Notes: generated by a model not told the origin, from the sequence alone. Counted from the stretch's first letter, positions 45,403-54,480 are shown. The stretch: DNA of 64,000 nt from Micromonospora halotolerans (GCF_032108445.1 NZ_CP134876.1:4588001-4652000); one strand, 5' to 3'. Program-made: numbers and translations.

Positions 45403-45505
45403 CCCTCTACGCTACCCAGCGATCTCTCCAGACGCGCCGCGGCGGCAGCGCGTGGCGCTCGGTTCCCGCCTCACGCGGTCACCCGGGGAGTCCGCCGGCG
45501 CCGGG

Positions 45506-46045
45506 TCACACCGGATCAGAAGACTCGGGCGTTCCGGCCTCATCCGGCGTCGAGCGAGGCGCCGCCAGTTGGCGGACGGCCATGACTGCGACGCCGAGCG
45601 AGACGACGTACAGCACGAACAGGAAGGTCACGAGGCCCCCGGCTGACCGGCCCCACATCGCCACCAGCACGCCACATGCGGTCGCGGTCGCCGTGTTCAC
45701 CGCGACGTAGAACCGGGCCAGCCACCGCCCCAGCCGGTACGCCCAGGCGCGGTCGCCGCGCAGTCCCACGCAGGCGACGCCCGTCGCGATGGCGCACAGA
45801 AACGAGGCGACGGCGTCGCCGACGCTGATCGCCGTGGCGACGGTGTGTCCGGCCGCGTCAAAGAGCAGCAGGTCGACGGGCCCGAGGAGCGGACCGAGGC
45901 TGAAGAGGGTGAGCAGCCACAGGATGCCACGAAGCAGCACCGATCCGACCAGTCCGATCAGCAACCAGGTGCCGGCCCAGGCATTCTTGAACACGTTCAA
46001 ACTCTGCCCTGTCCTTGTTCGGCGAGCAAGGCACGGACCGGCCAT
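45506..46045 (-). CDS. Membrane protein of unknown function
   Basis: A protein of up to 179 residues with four hydrophobic segments (for example TWLLIGLVGSVLLRGILWLLTL) and short charged ends; the C-terminus is hydrophilic. I do not recognise a family. The start is uncertain: the first 18 residues are charged and a GTG within them (VFKNAWAG) may be the true start. It stands alone between genes reading the same strand. Confidence 0.5.
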   Translation of the reverse strand: MAGPCLARRTRTGQSLNVFKNAWAGTWLLIGLVGSVLLRGILWLLTLFSLGPLLGPVDLLLFDAAGHTVATAISVGDAVASFLCAIATGVACVGLRGDRAWAYRLGRWLARFYVAVNTATATACGVLVAMWGRSAGGLVTFLFVLYVVSLGVAVMAVRQLAAPRSTPDEAGTPESSDPV

Positions 46046-46089
46046 GATGGCGTCTGGTCCTCGTGGGGCGGCAGAAACGGTGGAGACAA

Positions 46090-46126
46090 ACCGAAGGCCC
46101 CCGGCGGATCGCCGAGGGCCTTCGAA
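46090..46126. terminator. Hairpin downstream of the DUF397 gene
   Basis: CGAAGGCCCCCGGCG and CGCCGAGGGCCTTCG form a long stem with a 3-base loop (GAT) at 46092-46124, with a single mismatch. It lies 12 bases past the DUF397 stop and likely ends the XRE-DUF397 transcript. Confidence 0.65.
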
Positions 46127-46137
46127 GGTGTACGGGG

Positions 46138-46326
46138 TCAGCCGCGCCTGGTCATCTCCACGAAGCGCGTCCAGGCGGCCGGGTCGAAGGTGAGCACCGG
46201 CCCGGTCGGGTCCTTGGAGTCCCGGACGCCGACGACGCCCGCGAGATTGTCCGCGACCTCGACACAGTCACCGCCGTTGCCGCCGCTCTTGGTGCTCTTG
46301 CGCCACCGGGCACCGATCAGGTCCAT
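46138..46326 (-). CDS. DUF397-family small protein
   Basis: A 62-residue DUF397 protein (RWRKSTKSGGNGGDCVEVADN). Such proteins almost always follow an XRE/DUF5753 regulator, as here, and some pairs behave as regulator with anti-regulator in development or as toxin-antitoxin-like modules. It overlaps the upstream regulator by ten bases. Confidence 0.9.
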   Translation of the reverse strand: MDLIGARWRKSTKSGGNGGDCVEVADNLAGVVGVRDSKDPTGPVLTFDPAAWTRFVEMTRRG

Positions 46327-47084
46327 GCTGTAGCCGCTTCTTTCAGGAGGTCCAGGGACCGCCCGCGGGGAAGAGCCTCGCCCCGGATGCGTTCCCACCG
46401 GCGCTCCAGCGTAGCAATCTCGGTTGCCTGGTCGATGATCTGCGCACGGGCCTGGCTGTCGACGTGCGCCACCCGCGTGCCGTCCCGCAACTCCGCGAGG
46501 GTGAACGGCTCGTCGAGCCCGGGGTACGTCGGCGTGTCCCGCGGCACGATATGGAGTTGGACGCTGGGCAACTCGGCGCAGGCGATGAGATGGGCCAGTT
46601 GCGCGGCCATCAGCCGGCGGTCGCCGGCCGCGGGGCGGCGCAGGACCTGCTCGTCGACCACCGCGACGAAGAGCGGTCCGCGCTCCCGGGTCAGGATCGC
46701 CTGCCGGTCCAGCCGCGCCGCGACCAGATCCGCCACCTCGGCCGGCGTGAGCGGCTGACCGAGGAACGTGGCGCGGGCATACGCCTCGGTCTGGAGCAGC
46801 CCCGGCACCCAGGAGAGTTGGAACGCGCGCAGTGCGACCGCCTCGCGCTCGATGTCGACCCAGGGCCGGAACCACACGGGCTCGCGGCGCTTGACCACGT
46901 CCGGCCAGAGTGCGTCGACAGGCCGGCCGAGGAGGTTTGCGACGGTGGCGCGGTGCCGCCCCTGAGGAATGTGGCCGGGGTTTGCCCACCGTGCGACGGT
47001 CTTCGGATGCACACCGAGCTGACCAGCCAGGCTCTCGGCCGTGTGGCCCGCCTCGGCCAGTGCCGCGACAAACGCGTGGTTCAT
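46317..47084 (-). CDS. XRE-family regulator with DUF5753 domain
   Basis: A 255-residue protein with an N-terminal helix-turn-helix (SLAGQLGVHPKTVARWANPG) and a C-terminal DUF5753 domain (VPGLLQTEAYARA and the conserved VQLHIVPRDTPTYPG). These Scr1-like regulators are actinobacteria-specific and pair with DUF397 proteins. ATG 47084 has GAGGGGACGGG upstream, and a promoter is seen at 47123-47152 on the same strand. Confidence 0.9.
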   Translation of the reverse strand: MNHAFVAALAEAGHTAESLAGQLGVHPKTVARWANPGHIPQGRHRATVANLLGRPVDALWPDVVKRREPVWFRPWVDIEREAVALRAFQLSWVPGLLQTEAYARATFLGQPLTPAEVADLVAARLDRQAILTRERGPLFVAVVDEQVLRRPAAGDRRLMAAQLAHLIACAELPSVQLHIVPRDTPTYPGLDEPFTLAELRDGTRVAHVDSQARAQIIDQATEIATLERRWERIRGEALPRGRSLDLLKEAATAWT

Positions 47085-47122
47085 GCCCGTCCCCTCAGGA
47101 ACAAAACAACCGTCCGAAGGAG

Positions 47123-47152
47123 ATTACATAACGCTGTGTGATTGTCCGGCAA
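47123..47152 (-). promoter_or_regulatory. Putative promoter of the XRE gene
   Basis: On the minus strand, TTGCCG (47152-47147) and TGTAAT (47128-47123) are separated by 18 bases, in an AT-rich stretch 40 bases before the XRE ATG. Spacing and -10 are good for this GC-rich genome. The divergent small ORFs on the other strand begin nearby. Confidence 0.45.
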
Positions 47153-47196
47153 CCCTCGGAAGGCTGCTGTGCAGACGACGCCGAGGAGGGACGCCG

Positions 47197-47304
47197 ATGC
47201 CCGAGAACAAGCCGAACCGACAAGCGATCCGTCGCCGGCCCGCCCGATCGTGCCCGGCCCGATCGGGCCGCTCGTTCCTCCGTACCGTGGCCCCGGCAGG
47301 GTGA
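47197..47304 (+). CDS. Small Arg-rich ORF coupled to the next gene (or its displaced 5' end)
   Basis: A 35-residue ORF with a strong site (GAGGAGGGACGCCG before ATG), product rich in Arg and Pro. Its TGA (47302-47304) overlaps the GTG of the following frame, so either it is a coupled leader or the two frames were once one gene separated by an indel. In the alternative +1 frame the same DNA would encode PLVPPYRGPGRVTN, which looks more protein-like. Confidence 0.35.
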   Translation: MPENKPNRQAIRRRPARSCPARSGRSFLRTVAPAG

Positions 47305-47615
47305 CCAACGGCGTGCCCGAAACGCGCTGGCGGACCCGCGGGGGCCCGCCCGTCGCGCACACCGCCACCGGCCCGTCCTGGCGGTGCGACGCCTGCGGTC
47401 GGGACTGGCCCTGCCCGGCGCTGCGCGCGATCCCGACGGACGCCGCCCGGCGCGCGACCCTGATCCCGGAGTTCTCCCGGATCACCCGCCGCGCGATCCG
47501 GGACCTTCGCGGCCGGCCCGGCGGGCCGGACCCGGTCGCCATCGTCCGCCGCTTCCTCTGGTTCCTGCCCCTCACCGACGAGGAGGCGCGCGCGGTCGCG
47601 CTGAGGCTGCGATGA
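47301..47615 (+). CDS. Conserved protein with CxxC-type zinc-finger-like motif
   Basis: A 104-residue protein with SWRCDACGRDWPCPALRA, a Cys-rich motif that could bind zinc or an Fe-S centre, followed by a helical region (LTDEEARAVALRL). I do not recognise a characterised function. The frame is open from a TTG at 47142, but the strong ribosome-binding site feeds the other frame; the GTG at 47301 overlaps the stop of that ORF. Confidence 0.5.
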   Translation: MTNGVPETRWRTRGGPPVAHTATGPSWRCDACGRDWPCPALRAIPTDAARRATLIPEFSRITRRAIRDLRGRPGGPDPVAIVRRFLWFLPLTDEEARAVALRLR

Positions 47616-47658
47616 GCGGCGGGACGGGGCCGTGGCCCGGTGACGAGGTGTGCGCCTC

Positions 47659-49143
47659 CTAGCCACCCATCGGCGGTGCGGGTTCGACCATCGCCGCGAT
47701 GAGCGCGCTCACCGGTGCGGTGGCGAAGCCGACCCGGGCGTCGCTCGCCCCGTACGGCAACCACAGCTCGCCGGCGTGCACGAGCCCGCCGCAGGAGTAG
47801 ACGACGTTCGGCACGTACCCGTCGCGTTCGGCCTCGTCGGGTGCCAGGAGCGCGCCGGGAAGCTCGGCGATCACCCGTTCCGGTCGGTGCAGGTCGAGCA
47901 GGAGCGCGCCGATGGCGTACCGGCGCATCGGGCCGACGCCGTGGGTGAGCACCAGCCACCCGGCGTCGGTCTCGATGGGAGAGCCGCAGTTGCCGACCTG
48001 GACCAGTTCCCAGCTGTGTCTCGGGGTGCGCAGGGGCACCGGGACCTGCCACCGGTTCGCGCTGTCCAGGCGGGTCAGGCCGATGGTCTCGCCGTCGGAG
48101 CGGCAGAGGGCGAGGTGGTGCCCGCCGACGGTACGGGGGAACAGCGCGACGCCCTTGTTGCGGGCGCCCGGTCCCCGCATCGGCGTGATCTGGAAGCGGC
48201 GCAGGTCGCGGCTGGCCAGCGCGCGGGAGGCGATGTGCCGTCCGTCGTAGGCGGTGTAGGTGGCCCGGTACACCGGGCCGGACTCGTCGACGAACCGGAC
48301 GAACCGGGCGTCCTCCATGCCGTTCCTCTCGGCCGGGATGGCCGGCCAGAGCACCCGTTGATGCAGGTCGCTGTCGGCGGGGAAGGCGGTGGCGTAGCTG
48401 GCGGCGTTGGTGCGGCGCAGGTGTTCGAGGGTGCTCAACCCGGTGCTGCGGGAGAGCAGGTCCGGTGGCAGGCTGCCGAGCACCCGCTCGAAGGTGGCCT
48501 CGTCGTACCGTTCGGGCAGGACGTCCAGCACGGTGGCGGCGACCTCGTTGTCGCAGTCGATCTCGGCCAGGCCGGCGGCGAGCAGGTCCCGGCGGTGCCG
48601 GACGCCGACCCGACGACCGACCACCGGGGGGCCGGAGCGGTCGGCGACGGCGAGCCGGCGCCCGGGGCCGAGGACCGCGGTGGCGAAGCCGATGGAGGAC
48701 AGGTGCCCCTCGCCGATCTGACGCAGGCTCACCGCGACGCGCAGCTGTCCGGGTTCCAGACCGGTCTGGTCGGGATGGGCCACCATCGACGGATTGCACA
48801 GCGCGGCGGCCTCGACCGCGTACTCGTGGCTGAAGTAGGCGCCGACCAGGAGACGGGTGGTGGGGGACAGGTCCCGGGCGGGGTCCGCCCGGTGCCGCAC
48901 GAGGTCGTAGTGGTGCTGGAAGGTGCTGTCCAGGTCCCGGTGCCGGCCACCGAAGCGGTCGAAGGTGTCCCGCAGCAGCCGGCCGGTCTCCTCGTCGTCG
49001 AGGTGCGCCACGCGGTCGATGAGCGCGTGCGCGCGAGTGCGCACCAGGGCGGCGTCCTCTCCGGGGACGAAGAGCTTGACGATGACCCGGCGTGGATCCG
49101 GGGCGAGGGTGAGGTCCTGCCGGACGGCCAGGGCCTGGCTCAC
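47659..49143 (-). CDS. GH130-like glycoside phosphorylase family protein
   Basis: A 494-residue protein whose C-terminal two thirds form a five-bladed propeller of the GH130 type. Key fragments are IPAERNGMEDARFVRFVDES (with the acidic residue of the active site), ARNKGVALFPR, TPRHSWELVQVGNCGSP and HGVGPMRRYAIGALLLD. GH130 enzymes phosphorolyse beta-mannosides. The N-terminal 200 residues are extra and of unknown role. GTG start overlaps the TGA of the next gene upstream. Confidence 0.82.
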   Translation of the reverse strand: MSQALAVRQDLTLAPDPRRVIVKLFVPGEDAALVRTRAHALIDRVAHLDDEETGRLLRDTFDRFGGRHRDLDSTFQHHYDLVRHRADPARDLSPTTRLLVGAYFSHEYAVEAAALCNPSMVAHPDQTGLEPGQLRVAVSLRQIGEGHLSSIGFATAVLGPGRRLAVADRSGPPVVGRRVGVRHRRDLLAAGLAEIDCDNEVAATVLDVLPERYDEATFERVLGSLPPDLLSRSTGLSTLEHLRRTNAASYATAFPADSDLHQRVLWPAIPAERNGMEDARFVRFVDESGPVYRATYTAYDGRHIASRALASRDLRRFQITPMRGPGARNKGVALFPRTVGGHHLALCRSDGETIGLTRLDSANRWQVPVPLRTPRHSWELVQVGNCGSPIETDAGWLVLTHGVGPMRRYAIGALLLDLHRPERVIAELPGALLAPDEAERDGYVPNVVYSCGGLVHAGELWLPYGASDARVGFATAPVSALIAAMVEPAPPMGG

Positions 49144-50204
49144 GACCACCGCCGGGCATGCTGCAGCGTGGAGATGAGCGCGAGGGTCGACTCGGCGCCC
49201 TGGTTGAGGTTGGGTCCGTGCGGGGTCAGGCCGTCGTAGCCGCCACCGGTCGCCGGATCCCACATCGGGGTACCCACGTCGTTGTCGCCGAGGAACCACC
49301 CGACCGCCTGACGCACCCCGACGTCCCAGACGGGGTCGCCGGTCACCGTGGCGGCCGTCGCGCAGGCGTCGGCGAGGGCGGCGACCTCGATCGGCTGCTG
49401 GTCGTGGCGCAGCCGCACCGCGCCACGTCGCCACCCGCCGGCCGGTACGACCGACAGCCGCCCGTCGAGGAGTTGGACGTGGCGCAGCCAGGCGAGCATC
49501 CGCAGACCGGTGCCGAGCAGTGGGCCGTCGTCACCCAGCTGACCGGCGGCAATGACGACCTCCGCCAGGGCGCCGTTCGCGTAGGTCAGGCGCTGTTGCG
49601 GCCAGGTCCACCGCGGGTTCGGATCGGGGATGCCGACGGCCTCGGCGGCGTCGGCGAGCAGCGCGGCCGCGGCGGCGTGCCCCGGGTGCCGGCGCAGCAC
49701 CTCGGCGGCGCCGAGCCCGGCGAAGGCCATCGCGTGCGGCGCCGGGGAGCGCCGCGCGGCACCCGCGCCGAAGGCGACCAGCGCCTCCTCCCGGATCCAG
49801 GGTGCGGGACTGCGGCCGGCGGCGGTGCCCAGGCCCCACAGTGCCCGGCCCCACCAGTCACCGAGCCCGGGCCGGTCGGCCCAGCGCCGGTCGTGGCCGA
49901 GCCTGTTGTGGAAGGCGCCGCGGTCGTCCTGCGCGTGGGTCAGGAAGGCGAGGTAGCGCTCCGCGAGCCGGAGCACCGCCTCGGTCGGCTCCGGTTCCCG
50001 GCTCGTGACGACCAGGCCACGAGCGACGTCGTCGGTGCAGTAGCCGTGTTCCCGGCGGGCGATGGCGTGCCGGGCGTGCTCGAACAGGCCCGTGTCGTCG
50101 CTCAACCGGGCCAGGTGGGCGAAGCTCGGCAGCGGCGCGTTCCGGCGCGGACCGCTGGTCCGGCTGCCGGCCGTCCTGGTCGAACCGTCGGCGGTCGCGG
50201 TCAC
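49140..50204 (-). CDS. Alpha/alpha-barrel-like protein of the glycan operon
   Basis: A 354-residue helical protein with repeated paired-helix motifs (for example DDVARGLVVTSREPEPTEAV, EALVAFGAGAAR, QQPIEVAALADACATAA). It resembles the six-hairpin glycosidases and GlcNAc-epimerase-like proteins, but no catalytic set is visible. GTGA overlaps with both neighbours argue that it works with the GH130-like enzyme and the transferases. Confidence 0.7.
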   Translation of the reverse strand: MTATADGSTRTAGSRTSGPRRNAPLPSFAHLARLSDDTGLFEHARHAIARREHGYCTDDVARGLVVTSREPEPTEAVLRLAERYLAFLTHAQDDRGAFHNRLGHDRRWADRPGLGDWWGRALWGLGTAAGRSPAPWIREEALVAFGAGAARRSPAPHAMAFAGLGAAEVLRRHPGHAAAAALLADAAEAVGIPDPNPRWTWPQQRLTYANGALAEVVIAAGQLGDDGPLLGTGLRMLAWLRHVQLLDGRLSVVPAGGWRRGAVRLRHDQQPIEVAALADACATAATVTGDPVWDVGVRQAVGWFLGDNDVGTPMWDPATGGGYDGLTPHGPNLNQGAESTLALISTLQHARRWS

Positions 50205-51337
50205 GCCGAGGCCACGCTGACCGCGGGCGAGCGGGCGGCGAGTAGCCGCCCCGCGAGGGCGTCGTAGCGGGCCGCCACCGCCGGCCAGTTCAGCTGCGCG
50301 GCCAGCGGCCGGACGTGGCCGGCCAACCGGGCGGCCAGACCTGGCTCGGTCAGGATCCGCCGGATCGCCGCGGCCAGGGCCGCCGGATCCTGATGAGGTA
50401 CGACCAGACCGGGGCCGTCGGTGAGCAGTTCGACGGCGTGCGGGAACGGCGTGGCCACGACCGGAACCCCGGCGGCCACCGCCTCGATGAGAACGCCGGA
50501 GGTGACCTGTTCGCGGGAGTCGTACGGCAGCACGACCACGTCGGCGGAGCGGATCAGCGCGCTGAGCACCGACTGGTCGTGGTAGACCGCCTGGTAGTCC
50601 ACGGCGTGCGCGACGCCCAGCTGCGCACCGAGCCGGTGCAGACCCGCCCGGTACGCCTCGCCCTGGTGCTCGATCACCTTCGGATGGGTCCGGCCCGCGA
50701 CGGTGTAGGTGGGTGTGGGGTCGAGGTCCTGCAACCGGGCCAGCGCCCGCAGCGACCACTCGATGCCCTTGCCCGGGCCGAGCAGCCCCCAGGTGAGCAG
50801 GTGGGGGCGGGTGCGCCGCGGGACGGCCCCGCCGGCGTGGACGGCGGCACCGTGCGGGATGACCGTGACCTTCGCCGGGTCCACGGTGTAGCCCACGAGC
50901 AGCCGGTCGCGGGCCGTGTCGGTCATCGTGACCACCGCCCCGGCGGCGGCAACGATCTGCTCCAGCAGCGACTTCTGCCGGGCGGAGGGCTGACGGAGCA
51001 CGGTGTGCAGGACCACGATGCTCGGCACGGCCAGCCGGCGCAGCAACGGCAGCACGTCCTCCCCGTCCCTACCGGGGTAGATGCCGTACTCGTGCTGGAC
51101 GATGGCCACGTCGAAGGTGTTCAGGGCGGCGGCGGCGTCCCGCCAGCCGGTCGGCGTGCGCGCCGACCAGGTGTGCACGACCCCGGGCAGGGCGCGCTGG
51201 CCGTCACTCCCGTCGGTGACCCGCACGACGCCACCCCGGGTGCCGTCGGCGGTCAGGTGAGCGGCCAGCGCGGAGTTGAAGGTGGCCAGTCCGCACCGGG
51301 TCGGTGGGTGGGTGCTGAGGAAACCGTAGTGGGGCAT
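50201..51337 (-). CDS. Family 4-type glycosyltransferase
   Basis: A 378-residue GT-B glycosyltransferase. The N-terminal domain has HPPTRCGLATFNSAL and VAIVQHEYGIYPG; the C-terminal domain has LLTWGLLGPGKGIEWSLRAL and the sugar-nucleotide-binding EAVAAGVPVVATPFPHA after SREQVTSGVLIE. Acceptor and donor are unknown. ATG 51337 follows the other glycosyltransferase by 47 bases. Confidence 0.86.
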   Translation of the reverse strand: MPHYGFLSTHPPTRCGLATFNSALAAHLTADGTRGGVVRVTDGSDGQRALPGVVHTWSARTPTGWRDAAAALNTFDVAIVQHEYGIYPGRDGEDVLPLLRRLAVPSIVVLHTVLRQPSARQKSLLEQIVAAAGAVVTMTDTARDRLLVGYTVDPAKVTVIPHGAAVHAGGAVPRRTRPHLLTWGLLGPGKGIEWSLRALARLQDLDPTPTYTVAGRTHPKVIEHQGEAYRAGLHRLGAQLGVAHAVDYQAVYHDQSVLSALIRSADVVVLPYDSREQVTSGVLIEAVAAGVPVVATPFPHAVELLTDGPGLVVPHQDPAALAAAIRRILTEPGLAARLAGHVRPLAAQLNWPAVAARYDALAGRLLAARSPAVSVASA

Positions 51338-51384
51338 GGGTGTGGGACCTTCCGGTTGTCGGCCGCGGGGGATTCGTCGGATGG

Positions 51385-52407
51385 TCAGCAGGTCCGGCGT
51401 TGCGGGCGGTGAATGAGGTCGTCGTAGACGGCCAGGTAGTCGGTGACCATCCGGTCGGCGCCGAAGCGCTGCCGCGCCCGGGCCCGGCAGCCGGCCCGGT
51501 CGAGGCCGCTGACCCGGGTCACCGCGTCGGCGGCCTGCTCGACGGTGTGCACGAGAAATCCCGTCACCCCCACGTCGATGACCTCCGGCATGGCCCCCCG
51601 GGCGTACGCCACGACCGGCGTGCCACAGGCCATCGCCTCCACCACCGACAGGCCGAACGGCTCGTCGAAGGCGATCGGGTGCAGCAGCGCGGTGCTGGCG
51701 CCCAGGATCTCCGCACGTCGGCGGGGACCCACCGCGCCGAGGAAGACGACCTGATCGCCGTCGATGTGCGGGGCCACCTGTTCGGTGAAGTACCGCTCGT
51801 CCTGCACGATGCCGCAGATGGTCAGGGGCCGGCCGGCGAGCCGCGCTATCTCGATGGCGGTGTGGGTGCCCTTGTCGGGATGGATCCGGCCGAAGGCGAC
51901 CAGTCCCGGGCCGGCGTCCCGGGTGAACGGCAGCCCGGTGAGGTCGACGCCGTGGTGCACCGTGGCGGCGTAGTCGAGGCCGGCGGTCCGGTCGGCGTCG
52001 GAGATCGACACGTAGGACGAGCGGGCCCTGGTGTAGGCGGGAAGGATTCCCGCACCGGAGAAGCCGTGCACGGTGGTGAGCAGCGGAGCGTCGCAGTGCG
52101 CGGCGAAGGCCAGCGGCAGCCAGTCGAGGTGGTTGTGCACCAGGTCGAACTGCGCCGAGCGGGCCATCGCGTGCGAGACGTGCAGCGCCTCCCACACCCG
52201 GCCGTCCATGCTCGGATCGTCGGCGTACCCGCGGGGGCACACACCGTCGAGGGAGGCGGAGGTGACCGAGTCCAGCGTGGCGAAGAGTGTCACGTCGACA
52301 CCGCGTGCGGTCAGCCCCTCCGCGAGCAGGCCGGTCACCTGCTCCCAGGGGCCGTAGTGGTAAGGGGGTGTCCGCCAGGCGACCGGCCCGAGCAGGGCCA
52401 CCTTCAC
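51385..52407 (-). CDS. Family 4 glycosyltransferase
   Basis: A 340-residue GT4 enzyme. Clear parts are GPWEQVTGLLAEGLTARGVD, HNHLDWLPLAF, FGRIHPDKGTHTAIEIA and the EPFGLSVVEAMACGTPVVAY nucleotide-sugar site. GTG 52407 overlaps the stop of the small gene upstream (GTGA). It is the first transferase of the operon; it may start a capsule-like or storage glycan. Confidence 0.9.
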   Translation of the reverse strand: MKVALLGPVAWRTPPYHYGPWEQVTGLLAEGLTARGVDVTLFATLDSVTSASLDGVCPRGYADDPSMDGRVWEALHVSHAMARSAQFDLVHNHLDWLPLAFAAHCDAPLLTTVHGFSGAGILPAYTRARSSYVSISDADRTAGLDYAATVHHGVDLTGLPFTRDAGPGLVAFGRIHPDKGTHTAIEIARLAGRPLTICGIVQDERYFTEQVAPHIDGDQVVFLGAVGPRRRAEILGASTALLHPIAFDEPFGLSVVEAMACGTPVVAYARGAMPEVIDVGVTGFLVHTVEQAADAVTRVSGLDRAGCRARARQRFGADRMVTDYLAVYDDLIHRPQRRTC

Positions 52408-52577
52408 GGGGATGTGGCGTCGGCGAGGTCGGCCGGATCAAGACGCAGGGTCGCGAGCAGCCCGACGTGCTTGTCGGAGTCCACCCGCTCCGGCAACTCG
52501 CGCTCGACCCAGTCGGCCCTGGCCCGCTGGCCACGCTCCTGTAGCGCGGCAACGATCCTGTGCCTGGCGATCCTCAT
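52404..52577 (-). CDS. Small protein at the head of the glycan operon
   Basis: A 57-residue basic-then-acidic protein (MRIARHRIVAALQERGQRA...). ATG 52577 has GAGGGAG six bases upstream, better than the in-frame starts further out. It overlaps the glycosyltransferase by four bases. No family was recognised; a regulatory or translational-coupling role is possible. Confidence 0.55.
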   Translation of the reverse strand: MRIARHRIVAALQERGQRARADWVERELPERVDSDKHVGLLATLRLDPADLADATSP

Positions 52578-52712
52578 CGTCTGCTCCCTCGTGAAGCCGT
52601 TCCGGACGGTCATGGTCACCAGGTAGCGGTTGGAGGTGCTGGCAGATCCTCATCACCGGGACGCCGAGGTGTGCGGCGGGTCTCCGAGTTCTCACTGTGA
52701 CCGGATGACCGG

Positions 52713-53513
52713 TCAGTTGAGCATCCCGGCCCTGAGCTGGGCCAGGGAGCGCTTCAGCAGCCGGGAGACGTGCATCTGCGACAACCCGACCCGGCCGGCG
52801 ATCTCCGCCTGGGTCAGGTCGCCGTGGAAGCGCATGGCCAGGATCTGACGCTCTCGCGCGGAGAGCGCCGCGAGGACCAGCCGGAGCGTCATGTGGTCGT
52901 CCACGGCGGCGTACCCCGGATCGACGGCGCCGATGAGCGCGATGCGCTCGACGGCGTTGCTCCCGGGCTGCAGCTCGTTCAGCGACGGCAACCGGTAGAC
53001 CTCCGAGGCGGCGAGGGCGGCCAGGAGTTCGGCGACGGTCACCTTCAGGTGGCCGGCGAGTTCTCCGTCCGTCGGTAGGCGACCGCGTCGCTGCCCGAAC
53101 TCGCTCCGGGCGGCGGGCACCCGGTACGTCAGTTCCTGGGCTGCGCGCGGCACCCGGATCGCCCAGGCGGTGTCGCGGAAGTGCCGCCGCATGGCGCCGA
53201 GAATGGTCGGAATGGCGTAGCTGGCGAACGGCGTCCCCCGCTCGGTGTCGTATCCGTCGACGGCCCTGATCAGGGCGAGCGCGCCCACCTGTGCCAGGTC
53301 CTCGTAGGGCTCTCCGCGACCGGTGTAGCGGCGCGCCAGCCGACCGGCCAGCGGCAGGTTGGCCTCGATGATCCGGGCTCGCAGCCGCGCGCGGTCGGGA
53401 TCGTCGGCAGTCAGGCTCGCACGACGACGCAGCAGCTGCTCGCTGTGGCCCGTTGCCGCGTGGTGAGGCGGAGGAGAGAGAACTGCCGTCGCTGTCGCGA
53501 TGGGGGTGACCAT
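52713..53513 (-). CDS. SigF-type (group 3) RNA polymerase sigma factor
   Basis: A 266-residue sigma factor of the SigB/SigF type. Region 2 is clear (EPYEDLAQVGALALIRAVDGYD, FASYAIPTILGAMRRHFRDT), region 3 lies near RLPTDGELAGHLKV and region 4 ends in LTQAEIAGRVGLSQMHVSRLLKR. Such factors direct general stress or developmental genes and are usually controlled by anti-sigma factors, none of which is beside it. The stress-type glycan operon downstream is a possible target. ATG at 53513. Confidence 0.9.
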   Translation of the reverse strand: MVTPIATATAVLSPPPHHAATGHSEQLLRRRASLTADDPDRARLRARIIEANLPLAGRLARRYTGRGEPYEDLAQVGALALIRAVDGYDTERGTPFASYAIPTILGAMRRHFRDTAWAIRVPRAAQELTYRVPAARSEFGQRRGRLPTDGELAGHLKVTVAELLAALAASEVYRLPSLNELQPGSNAVERIALIGAVDPGYAAVDDHMTLRLVLAALSARERQILAMRFHGDLTQAEIAGRVGLSQMHVSRLLKRSLAQLRAGMLN

Positions 53514-53642
53514 TGTTCAACGCCCCTTACGGGCTGGTGGCGGCGAGACTGGCGGCCACCGGGGACCCGGGCGACACGCCCACCGTACGCCTCATCCCGC
53601 GGCTCGGCACCTCCGCCGGCAGCACTCCCGGGAACCGCCTGT

Positions 53643-54392
53643 TCAGCGGGCCGGCCCGGGGCCGTCAGTCGGGCCGCTCGACAGCCGTCCCGGCGCGAAC
53701 CGTTCGGAACCGTCGACGATCGCCCGGGACAGTTCGGACAGTCGCCGGTTGCGGCTGCGTGCACCCTCGCGCAGCAGCGCGAAGGCCTCACCCACGTCCA
53801 CCTGGAGGCGCTCGGCGAGGACCCCCTTGGCCTGCTCGATCAGGACTCGGCTGGTGAGCGCGGTCTGCAGCTGTTCGGTGAGGATGTCGCGGCGGTGGAT
53901 GGCGCGTTGCTGGAGCAGCCCGATGGTGGCCACGTCGGCGAGCGCCTGTCCGATGCGGAGCCTGCCCTCGTCGAGGGCCCCCCGCCGGACGTCGAAGAGG
54001 GTCAGCGTGCCGATGACCTCGGAGCGCAGGCGCATGGGCAGGGCGTGCACCGCGGCGAAGCCGACCTCGGCCGCGGCGGCGGTGAACCTCGGCCAGCGGC
54101 CGGCGGTCGCCAGGTCGGCGACCGACACCGGCTGACCGGTACGGAAGCAGTCCACGGAGGGACCCTGGTCGGTCTGGAGCTGGAACAGCTCCAGCAGCCG
54201 GGTGCGTTCGGAGGAGGCGGCGACCACCCGCAGCGTGTCCCGCTGGTCGGTCAGGAGCAACCCGGCCGCCGACACACCCAGCAGTTCGACACATCGCCCG
54301 GCCAGCCCGTGCAGGAACTCGATCACGTCGAAGTCGTCGACGAGAGTGTCGGCCAGTTCCACGAACACGTCCGCCAGTTGACTCTCGCCCAT
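53643..54392 (-). CDS. GAF and ANTAR domain regulator
   Basis: A 249-residue protein with an N-terminal GAF domain (about residues 10-170; VELLGVSAAGLLLTDQ) and a C-terminal ANTAR domain (LTSRVLIEQAKGVLAERLQV). ANTAR proteins bind RNA hairpins and act as antiterminators. ATG 54392 preferred, with GAGG nine bases upstream, over GTG 54401. Same strand as the sigma factor, 129 bases upstream. Confidence 0.9.
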   Translation of the reverse strand: MGESQLADVFVELADTLVDDFDVIEFLHGLAGRCVELLGVSAAGLLLTDQRDTLRVVAASSERTRLLELFQLQTDQGPSVDCFRTGQPVSVADLATAGRWPRFTAAAAEVGFAAVHALPMRLRSEVIGTLTLFDVRRGALDEGRLRIGQALADVATIGLLQQRAIHRRDILTEQLQTALTSRVLIEQAKGVLAERLQVDVGEAFALLREGARSRNRRLSELSRAIVDGSERFAPGRLSSGPTDGPGPAR

Positions 54393-54480
54393 GTGACTCA
54401 CCCTCGTCGCACCCTAGTCCGCCGGCTCTCCGATGGGTACGAGGGTCCTGGTCCCCGCTGCCGGGCAGGCACACCGCCGG

